From: Pseudomonadota bacterium
GTDB lineage: Bacteria; Pseudomonadota; Gammaproteobacteria; Steroidobacterales; Woeseiaceae
Direction: 5' to 3'
DNA: 7,766 bases
NCBI GenBank assembly: GCA_022360335.1
Contig: JAKSCZ010000445.1
Coordinates: 1 to 7,766, forward strand
Every line of letters begins with the position of its first letter. Position 1 is the stretch's first letter. The notes beneath the pieces are model-generated. The model saw nothing but the letters and a program-made list of their open reading frames with translations. It was not told the DNA's origin and did not search any database. Below, one piece after another: positions 1-5,913 of the stretch. The position numbers and the translations under genes are program-made.

Positions 1-1
1 G

Positions 2-718
2 ACCGTAGCCGCCCGGCGGCATCACCGTCAGGGTGATCTCCTTTCCCGGCAGGAACTCTTCCAGGATCACGAGTTCGCCGTACTTCGCGTGGCTTTCGCC
101 GTCTTCGACGGTCCTGGCCGAAAGCAGGCCGGCAACGGCGCTCTGCAGTTCCGGGAGGGTCCTCACCCTGGTGACGCCGTCGCTGCCTCGTCCCCTTCGG
201 GGTTTGACGACCAACGGCAGGGCGAGTCCTCGTCGCCGGAGATTCTGCGCGGTGAGCGAAGACGTATCGATAATGTCGTTTGCCGGAGCTGCCGCATGTC
301 CGACCAGAACCGATCGTGCAACGTTCAGGCCCCTGGAGCGCAGCAAGCGGTTCGTATACCACTTGTCGTCGAACCGGTGCACGATCGACGGACTCTGGCC
401 TACTACCGAGACGTCCGCAGAGGCTGTTTTCTGCAGCGGATGACCGTTGAACAGTACGGTGTTCGCCCAGAGAACGTTGGCGCCCAGGGCCTGCGCGGAT
501 TCGATGCCCGCTTCCGTATCCGGGAATACCCAGTCGGTATCGACGCGAGGGTCGGGTCGGGGTTGCGGCGTAAGCACCTCGATATCGAGCGTTTTCAACG
601 CGAAAGCGATGTCCGCCCCGCTGTCGCTGTACCCGCCCGGCTTCATGGGTTTGCGCTGCCCGTCTATCGCGGGGACGGCGGCAGCCTGGCAGAGCACCGC
701 GACTCGCTTGTTTTTCAT
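2..718 (-). CDS. ATP-grasp ligase, D-Ala-D-Ala-ligase-like (3' end beyond window)
   Basis: Only the first 239 residues are visible and the C-terminal catalytic part lies outside the window. The N-terminus (KRVAVLCQAA...) fits a pre-ATP-grasp Rossmann-like half. It is followed by FDDKWYTNRLLRSRGL at about 116-131, which matches the 'DK..T...L...G' element of Ddl-type and other carboxylate-amine ligases. The ATP-binding strand and glycine-rich loop are VVKPRRGRGSDGV at about 170-182, with K172 the expected phosphate-binding lysine. ILEEFLPGKEIT at about 218-229 is the adenine-binding and hinge segment. The family joins a carboxylate to an amine through an acyl-phosphate. The ATG overlaps the upstream dioxygenase stop as ATGA, which fixes the start and indicates translational coupling. 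True Ddl is unlikely given the oxygenase and adenylating neighbours; a peptide or amide ligase of a specialised pathway is inferred. Substrates cannot be told. Confidence 0.85.
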   Translation of the reverse strand, partial: MKNKRVAVLCQAAAVPAIDGQRKPMKPGGYSDSGADIAFALKTLDIEVLTPQPRPDPRVDTDWVFPDTEAGIESAQALGANVLWANTVLFNGHPLQKTASADVSVVGQSPSIVHRFDDKWYTNRLLRSRGLNVARSVLVGHAAAPANDIIDTSSLTAQNLRRRGLALPLVVKPRRGRGSDGVTRVRTLPELQSAVAGLLSARTVEDGESHAKYGELVILEEFLPGKEITLTVMPPGGYG

Positions 719-1806
719 TTCGATGATACCCGGTCCGGAGCCCCGCTTGCGCGACGCCGTTCGCTGCCGGCTCCCCGGCCCTGCCTTCGCTGTTCGAACC
801 GAAGTTCCTCGGCCAGGCTTGCACTGGCCGGGTCCAGGCGGATGCCGGTCGTCAATGCCAGACGCCCGGCCTTATCGCTTCGCTCCGCCGAATCCGCAGC
901 ATACGCATGGTACGCCGCAAAAGCCCTCCGGTTGACGGTTTTTCCTTCGTGATTGGTCAATACGGCGACAGGCTCGGCGGCGATCCATATACGTCGAAAC
1001 TGACGCGGATTGTTCGGGCTCTCCGTAAAGGCGCGTCGACCGTGGAGCACTCGATGATTGTCGATCACCAGAACGTCTTTGTGCCTTAGCCGTACCCATC
1101 GGGTATAGGCGTCGTTGCGAAGATAATCCTCGTCGAGGACCCGAACGGCTTGTGACGACCAATCCGGCACGTACAGCGTGGAATCGCGCCGGAAACGTAC
1201 GCGATACCGGTTGCGTGAGAGCCGTTCGTAGATACGGCAATTGGCCGCGAGCATGTCGTCCCGGCAGAACGATGCGCAGCCCCGGCGTAACAGTATTCCG
1301 GCAATTTCCCTGTCTTGCGCCAATACGTCGATGAAGACCCTCCGCCCGTCGACGATCAGGTTCTCGCCGCCGTTCCGGGCAGGTTCTACGCATTGAAGCA
1401 ACACGAATCCCGGCGGTTCGACACGTATCACCTGGCCAGCAACCGACGCCAGACCGTCGAGGAAAGAGCCGTCCGTGTGCGGAGGGAAGTCCCCGCAACC
1501 CAGTCCCTTGTACTGGTCTTTGAACGCCTGCCATTCGTTGTTTGCTGCGGGACCGCTGCCGACGATGCCGTCCGTTCCCGAGCGGACGTGCGGCTGGATC
1601 GCGCCGAAGAGCCGGGCTACCGCCTTGAACGTGTCGACTCCCGCGTCCCACAGCCGAAGAATGCAAAAGCCGAACGCATCGACCTGGCCGCAGATTCGCT
1701 GCGCCTTTTCCGGAAGCGACGTCATCGAACCGCAGGCGACCGGTGCGGGAGACAAAGGGCGGTTTTTCGCCGTGTCCGGGTGAGCGATAGGATTGCGTGG
1801 AGTCAT
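715..1806 (-). CDS. TauD/TfdA-family Fe(II)/2-oxoglutarate-dependent dioxygenase
   Basis: The predicted protein has 363 residues from the chosen ATG. It is a double-stranded beta-helix oxygenase that uses Fe(II), O2 and 2-oxoglutarate to hydroxylate, desaturate or epoxidise a small molecule. The facial triad is visible: PPHTDGSF gives H110 and D112, and DNHRVLHGRRAF gives the distal H255. FRRIWIA at about 270-276 carries the arginine expected to bind the 2-oxoglutarate carboxylate. The start is uncertain. An ATG at 1890 would overlap the PaaK-like gene by 47 nt, 1806 leaves a 37-nt gap, and 1725 is also possible; no strong ribosome binding site separates them. The stop overlaps the ATP-grasp start (ATGA). 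About 85 residues follow the conserved arginine, ending in an Arg-rich low-complexity tail, which is longer than most TauD proteins. Family assignment is firm. The substrate is unknown, probably an intermediate made or used by the flanking ligases. Confidence 0.87.
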   Translation of the reverse strand: MTPRNPIAHPDTAKNRPLSPAPVACGSMTSLPEKAQRICGQVDAFGFCILRLWDAGVDTFKAVARLFGAIQPHVRSGTDGIVGSGPAANNEWQAFKDQYKGLGCGDFPPHTDGSFLDGLASVAGQVIRVEPPGFVLLQCVEPARNGGENLIVDGRRVFIDVLAQDREIAGILLRRGCASFCRDDMLAANCRIYERLSRNRYRVRFRRDSTLYVPDWSSQAVRVLDEDYLRNDAYTRWVRLRHKDVLVIDNHRVLHGRRAFTESPNNPRQFRRIWIAAEPVAVLTNHEGKTVNRRAFAAYHAYAADSAERSDKAGRLALTTGIRLDPASASLAEELRFEQRRQGRGAGSERRRASGAPDRVSSK

Positions 1807-1843
1807 GGACCTGAAAATTCGCGAGGTGCGGACCGATCCGACC

Positions 1844-3154
1844 TTATCCCGCGCATCGAACGTACCGCTGCACTTTGCGTTCTCTCGCACCCAGCAGATC
1901 GACCTTGTTGAGCGAAATGACGGCGGTCGGCGCCAGTTCCGCGAGCGATCGCATCAGCTCATCGGATATGTCGACGGCCGGATCCGCGAACCTGGACGGA
2001 ATCCAGCGAACCTCGAGCGATCGGTCCTCACGTTGAAGGACTTGAAACTGTTCTATCGGCAGGCGCTCGAACACCGCGTTGAAAGCGGATGGATTGAACT
2101 TTTTCCCGTCGATGAGAAAGTAGGGGGAGTCCCGACCCACCAGCCGGTGAAGGGACAATCCGCGATAGCCGCAGCGGCAATCCGTAAACTCGACGCTTGC
2201 CCGATCCCCGGTGCGATATCGGACGAACGGCATCGCCCAGTTCTCGAGGTTGGTCACGACGAGTTCGCCCGTGCCGCCGGGGTGCGTGGCCCCGTCCGGC
2301 CGAAGCACTTCGAACCGGACGCGGCCGTCGAAAGGATGAAGATGCCTGCCGAATTCGCAGCTTGCTGCGGCGAACCCCGCCTCCTGGGAAACGTAGGCGT
2401 CGTATACAGGACAACCGAACCACGAATGCAGCCGTTCCCGCAGGTCCTCGTAGAGATTGTCGCCGCTTGTCAGAATCTCGTCGACCGCGAGGCGGGCGTG
2501 ACGTGGCGGCGTCTGCCGGTCGATGTCCGCGAGCCGCAAAAGCGCGCGCGGCCGTCCGTAAAGCAGAGGTATGCGCAACTCTCGCAGCGATCGAACCACG
2601 TCGACGTCGTCGTCCGGACGGCCCCCGATCGTCTCGCGCCGGAGAAAGCCGTATTGAAGCCCCGGATGTACAAGCGTCGCTGCGGTGCGATCGGGGTGGT
2701 CCTCTACGAGTACAACGGCAAGGCATCCCGCCCGCAGGTCCCGGCCGAAGGCCCGGAGGCGGGCGGTGAGAACGCGGTAAGCATCGAAGAAGAAACCGTA
2801 TGCACTTGCCCGATCCCTCGGTATCCTGAGAGGAATGCCCGACGTACCGCTTGTCGATTTCCACCGACACGAGCCGATGTCGAACGCCGTGGATTGAAAA
2901 TCCTGCGGGCGTTCGGCGACCTTCTTCCGGTCCGTGATCGGCAGTTCGGAGAATCGGATCGCCGCGGCTTCGGTCAGTCTTCGATAGTACGGAACCGTAG
3001 CCGTTACATGGCGCAGGAACGCGGCCGGAGGAATTCGGCCGGCCGCGTCGATACGATTCTCCCAGAGCGCTTTAGCCTGCTCGGCGACGACGAGTTGCCG
3101 TAACAGGAGATTCGAATCGGGAGCGCTCGCGTTCGCCGACTCAGCGACAGCCAT
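1844..3154 (-). CDS. PaaK/CapK-like adenylate-forming enzyme (phenylacetate-CoA ligase family)
   Basis: The protein has 436 residues from the ATG at 3154, close to the usual PaaK length of about 430-440. The family activates a carboxylic acid as acyl-AMP and often transfers it to CoA or another acceptor. Visible motifs in order are the P-loop STSGTSGIPL at about 100-109, YGRPRALLRLA at about 199-209, EILTSGDNL at about 226-234, YDAYVSQEAGFAA at about 251-263, GELVV...RYRTGDRA at about 296-319 with D317 as the expected ribose-binding aspartate, a Cys-containing segment CRCGYRG leading into VGR, and a C-terminal RKVQRYVR with a candidate adenylation lysine. No carrier-protein domain is attached. 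A GTG at 3175 would add seven residues (MHRRRRI) but lies inside a predicted stem. Neither start has a clear Shine-Dalgarno sequence. It probably primes an acid for amide formation in the pathway of the neighbouring genes; the substrate cannot be read from sequence. Confidence 0.87.
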   Translation of the reverse strand: MAVAESANASAPDSNLLLRQLVVAEQAKALWENRIDAAGRIPPAAFLRHVTATVPYYRRLTEAAAIRFSELPITDRKKVAERPQDFQSTAFDIGSCRWKSTSGTSGIPLRIPRDRASAYGFFFDAYRVLTARLRAFGRDLRAGCLAVVLVEDHPDRTAATLVHPGLQYGFLRRETIGGRPDDDVDVVRSLRELRIPLLYGRPRALLRLADIDRQTPPRHARLAVDEILTSGDNLYEDLRERLHSWFGCPVYDAYVSQEAGFAAASCEFGRHLHPFDGRVRFEVLRPDGATHPGGTGELVVTNLENWAMPFVRYRTGDRASVEFTDCRCGYRGLSLHRLVGRDSPYFLIDGKKFNPSAFNAVFERLPIEQFQVLQREDRSLEVRWIPSRFADPAVDISDELMRSLAELAPTAVISLNKVDLLGARERKVQRYVRCAG

Positions 3155-3170
3155 TATGCGGCGGCGCCGG

Positions 3171-3245
3171 TGCACACACGGCCGTTACGACTCGCCCTGA
3201 ACCGTGCAGGCCTTTGCCGGGCGGTGCCCCGGGCCTGTGTGTGCA
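3171..3245 (-). promoter_or_regulatory. Structured intergenic spacer with competing hairpins
   Basis: On the transcript, TGCACACACAGGCC (3245-3232) can pair with GGCCGTGTGTGCA (3183-3171), giving 13 base pairs with one bulged A. A compact alternative uses CAGGCC/GGCCTG (3232-3237 with 3207-3212) around an inner CCGGGC/GCCCCGG pair (3217-3222 with 3226-3232). The two folds share bases 3232-3237, so they exclude each other. No T-tract follows, so it is not a standard intrinsic terminator. It sits between the small first gene and the PaaK-like gene, and its downstream arm ends 16 nt before the PaaK-like ATG. It may stabilise the small gene's message or limit expression of the enzymes. Confidence 0.5.
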
Positions 3246-3254
3246 TCCGTCGAC

Positions 3255-3530
3255 CTAGGCGACCAGGTCCATGAAACTGTCGCGTCCCCTGACTCCGATC
3301 CGCAGATTGTCGAGATTGATCTCGGTCAGCGGTTGCCCGGGTGAAATGCCGAGGGCCCGTCTGGCCCCGTCATTCGCTACTACTTCATTCGCCGTATTCA
3401 CGAAGCTGATGAGGTTGTCGATGCCGAGAACCTTCAATACACGGTGTGCGTCTTCGACGTCGATTTTGGCCGCGCCGGCCAAATCCCCGGCCAACTTGTT
3501 TACGTTCTTCTCGTTAAACTCGTGAGACAT
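3255..3530 (-). CDS. Unrecognised 91-residue protein heading the biosynthetic operon
   Basis: I do not recognise a family. The start at 3530 is preferred because AGAGGA lies 6 nt upstream; an in-frame ATG at 3569 would add 13 residues but would put this ribosome binding site inside the gene. The protein lacks Cys, Trp and Tyr and has no signal peptide or membrane segment. Residues 7-53 look amphipathic and helical (KLAGDLAG, VEDAHRVLKVLGID, LISFVNTANEVV). A Gly/Pro-containing linker (GISPGQPLTE, about 61-70) follows, and then a short tail INLDNLRIGVRGRDSFMDLVA at the end. A weak internal similarity links IDNLISF (37-43) and LDNLRIG (73-79). Its place as a small first gene before three tailoring or ligase enzymes, with its own strong ribosome binding site and a following hairpin, resembles a RiPP precursor with leader and core. 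A small scaffold, carrier-like or regulatory protein is equally possible. Confidence 0.7.
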   Translation of the reverse strand: MSHEFNEKNVNKLAGDLAGAAKIDVEDAHRVLKVLGIDNLISFVNTANEVVANDGARRALGISPGQPLTEINLDNLRIGVRGRDSFMDLVA

Positions 3531-3536
3531 TTCCGA

Positions 3537-3542
3537 TCCTCT
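3537..3542 (-). promoter_or_regulatory. Ribosome binding site deciding the start of the 91-residue gene
   Basis: AGAGGA lies 6 nt before the ATG at 3530. It is the clearest Shine-Dalgarno sequence in the biosynthetic operon and favours this start over the in-frame ATG at 3569. Confidence 0.65.
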
Positions 3543-3619
3543 TTCTCTGTTCTTGTTGCGGATTTGCAATCATATCCAGTACCACCCAAATACGGCATCA
3601 AAGCCCGGTAGGCGCCGGA

Positions 3620-3657
3620 TATGACAATTGCATACCACATAATATGTGGGCAATCAA
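3620..3657 (-). promoter_or_regulatory. Possible promoter with two abutting palindromes (operator candidate)
   Basis: CCACATAATATGTGG (3635-3649) is a perfect 7-bp inverted repeat around one central base. Directly next to it, TATGACAATTGCATA (3620-3634) is a near-palindrome around CAATTG with one offset base. On the minus strand TTGATT (3657-3652) and TATGCA (3634-3629) are separated by 17 bp and could act as weak -35 and -10 elements, with the perfect palindrome filling the spacer. An alternative -10, TATGAT, lies at 3574-3569 without a clear -35. The 160-bp gap is visibly AT-richer than its surroundings. A repressor or activator acting here would control the small gene and the enzymes after it. 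Confidence 0.4.
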
Positions 3658-3690
3658 GCAATGCCGCCTGGGCGGTGTCCGGAACAGGCC

Positions 3691-5913
3691 CTAGTGAGGC
3701 CGGGGACCGTCGCCGTATCGAAGGCCCCGGTAGGGCCGGTCGCCGGCCTTGACGCGGCCTTCGGCGTCCTCGATGCCGGACAGGTCGAGATAGAAGCCGT
3801 TCATTACGTCGCGCCAGAGAATCGACTCCGACACTTGCAGGTTCAGCTTGCCGAGTACGTGATAGAAGCGTTCTTCGTCGATCATGCCTTCCAGCGACAG
3901 CCATCGGTCGCGCAGGGACTTGACCCGTTCGACGCCTTCGTAGCGATCGTCGTAGATCGACTGTATCAGCGTCTTGCCGGACCGCAGTTCGTGGGAATAC
4001 GGCAGATAGTGAAACCAGAGCAGCATCTCCTGCGGGCAGCTGTCGGGGGATTCGTAGAGGCTCTGCAAGGGCAAAGGGTATTGGCCGACGTAGCCGCTCC
4101 CTGTCGCCACGGTCCGGTCGTAGCCGGTGCCCGCGGCGTCGGTCTGGTGGTAGCGCCCGATATTGCGATAGGGATCCGGCCTGGAGCGGTCGCCGTTACC
4201 GTCGAGTGCGGCGCCGCCGGCCCAGCCCATCAGACTCAGGCCGTAGGGAAAATAGTACTTGCCGTAGATACCGTAGGACTGCAGCAGCATGTCCGAAACC
4301 GTGGCCGAGACCATCGGCTCGCCGCCGAACGTGAGTGCGGCCCATTCGTCCGCCAGGACTCCCGGGGACCGCCGTGGATTCCACGCGAGCATGCCGTAAG
4401 CGTAGGTATTGGACTGGGCCAGCAGGTGCCCCGTCCAGTTCAGGCCGTCGTGGAAATTGCCGACTCCGGCAACGCCCCAGTTCGTCCCGCTGCCGCCGCG
4501 AGGGCGCAATACGTCGTGGAGCGGCGATCCGGCGCCGTCGCGATGGGTATCGAACGCATAAACGCGATGCCAGAACGGCGCCAGGAAATTCAGGTGAATA
4601 TCCTTGCCCGTGTACTCCTGCGTGATCTGCAGCTCCAGCATCAGATTAGTGTCGGGCATTGCGCTGAACAGAGACGAGACCGGCTCGTTGACCTGGAAAT
4701 CGATCGGGCCGTGCTTGATCTGCAGGATGACGTTGTCGGCAAAGTCGCCGTTCTGAGGCGCAAACTGCTGATACGCCTGTACCGCGCGATCCGCGCTGAC
4801 GTCGTCTTCGCCGGGATGCCGGTAGACGAAGGCTCGCCAGATAACCACGCCGTCGACGGTCGATAACGCCCGGGCCAGCATGTTCGCGCCATCGGCGTGT
4901 GTCCGATCGTAGGCATGCGGCCCCAGCTCTCCCTCGGAATCGGCTTTGACGAGAAAGCCGCCGAAGTTCGGGATTTTCTCCTTGATGCGCCGTGCGCGAT
5001 GCGTCCACCATGCGAGCACTTCCGGGTCGCGCGGGTCCGCCGTATCGAGGTCCCCGAACAGGATCGGGCTCATGAAGTTGATCGAGAAGTAGATCTCGAT
5101 GCCGTAGCGGTCGAATTCCTGCGCGAGCACCGCCGCTTTGTCGAGGTATTCGTCGCTGACGACTCGCCAGCCGTGCAGGCGGCCTCCCTTGTAGGTGTTG
5201 ACGTTGTTGACGACGATACCGTTGATCCCGATCGAGGCCATCAGGCGGCTGTAGTCGCGGTAACGCGGTTGCCGCTCGGGAAGATTGGGCCAGTCGAAAA
5301 TGCTGAAGCCGCCGTAAACGCGTTCGACGCTGCGATCGAGGTTGTCCCAGTGATTGATCATGCGCAGGGGCAAGCCGGGAGACTCGACGACAGGCAGGTT
5401 CGCGATCCCGGTACGGAGTTGCAATTCGCGTAACAGACGGAACGTACCGTATACCAGCCCCACATCGCTTCTCGCCGTGAGGAAAATCGTCACGGCATTC
5501 CGGTCGTTCGCGGTTGCGGCGATGACGTAGCCTTCGGCGCCGAGATCGTCGAGTTCGGAGGCGACGCTGTCGGGCAGCGAGCGCCCGAGTTCGGTCCGGG
5601 TGCCGACGAATACGCCGGCGGCCGATTCGCTCACGTCCGGGCCGATCGCCGGCGGAACGCCGAGCAGGGCGGCCAGTCCCGCGCTCAACTCGTCGCGGAC
5701 GGCGGCGATCCTGGGCCCCCGGCCCGCGATATGGATCGAACGCAGCGCCGCCGCGAGCCCGGGGTCGGCGATCTCGACGGGCCGGTATCGCAACCACGCT
5801 TCGTAGCCGTTTTCGTTCGGCGGTGAATCGCCGTCTGCAAAGGCCGTGACGGCGACGGCCGCCAATGCCAGAGCGGCCACGGCAGGAAGGATGCGCAGTT
5901 CAGCGCCAGCCAT
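3691..5913 (-). CDS. aguA: Secreted GH67 alpha-glucuronidase
   Basis: The protein has 740 residues and is complete. The family hydrolyses the alpha-1,2 bond between (4-O-methyl)glucuronic acid and the non-reducing terminal xylose of xylo-oligosaccharides. The N-terminus (AELRILPAVAALALAAVAVTAFA, without the first residues) is a signal peptide with likely cleavage after about residue 26, implying periplasmic or exported location. Hallmark segments in order are LPLRMINHWDNLD (181-193), INGIVVNNVN (230-239), GGFLVKADSEGELGP (318-332) with E327 as candidate general acid, RTHADGANMLA (337-347), HGPIDFQ (401-407) with D405, and ELQITQEY (427-434) with E433. D405 and E433 are 28 residues apart, the same spacing as the catalytic carboxylate pair of characterised GH67 enzymes. 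RYHQTDAAGTGYDRT and LLWFHYLP continue the family pattern. The ATG overlaps the stop of the upstream GH115-like gene by 14 nt, so the two are co-transcribed and probably translationally coupled. Confidence 0.95.
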   Translation of the reverse strand: MAGAELRILPAVAALALAAVAVTAFADGDSPPNENGYEAWLRYRPVEIADPGLAAALRSIHIAGRGPRIAAVRDELSAGLAALLGVPPAIGPDVSESAAGVFVGTRTELGRSLPDSVASELDDLGAEGYVIAATANDRNAVTIFLTARSDVGLVYGTFRLLRELQLRTGIANLPVVESPGLPLRMINHWDNLDRSVERVYGGFSIFDWPNLPERQPRYRDYSRLMASIGINGIVVNNVNTYKGGRLHGWRVVSDEYLDKAAVLAQEFDRYGIEIYFSINFMSPILFGDLDTADPRDPEVLAWWTHRARRIKEKIPNFGGFLVKADSEGELGPHAYDRTHADGANMLARALSTVDGVVIWRAFVYRHPGEDDVSADRAVQAYQQFAPQNGDFADNVILQIKHGPIDFQVNEPVSSLFSAMPDTNLMLELQITQEYTGKDIHLNFLAPFWHRVYAFDTHRDGAGSPLHDVLRPRGGSGTNWGVAGVGNFHDGLNWTGHLLAQSNTYAYGMLAWNPRRSPGVLADEWAALTFGGEPMVSATVSDMLLQSYGIYGKYYFPYGLSLMGWAGGAALDGNGDRSRPDPYRNIGRYHQTDAAGTGYDRTVATGSGYVGQYPLPLQSLYESPDSCPQEMLLWFHYLPYSHELRSGKTLIQSIYDDRYEGVERVKSLRDRWLSLEGMIDEERFYHVLGKLNLQVSESILWRDVMNGFYLDLSGIEDAEGRVKAGDRPYRGLRYGDGPRPH

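Noticed and set aside
89..952. Plus-strand open frames of 287 and 162 codons near the left edge
   Set aside because: They lie opposite the ATP-grasp and dioxygenase genes, which have clear motifs. No domain was recognised on the plus strand.
1793..3103. Plus-strand open frame of 436 codons
   Set aside because: It lies antisense to the PaaK-like gene, whose motifs are all in order; the plus-strand translation is low-complexity and Arg-rich.
3255..3290. RGRDSFMDLVA at the small protein's C-terminus resembles the carrier-protein 'G.DS' phosphopantetheine site
   Set aside because: In carrier proteins this serine lies near the middle, followed by two more helices. Here only six residues follow and the preceding sequence does not fit the fold.
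3664..3675. Small GC-rich inverted repeat (CCGCCTGGGCGG) after the GH67 stop as a terminator
   Set aside because: The stem could hold only about 4 bp with a 4-nt loop, and no T-run follows on the minus strand.
3646..4866. Plus-strand open frame of 406 codons
   Set aside because: It lies antisense to the firmly identified GH67 gene, with Val/Arg/Gln-rich composition typical of a shadow frame.
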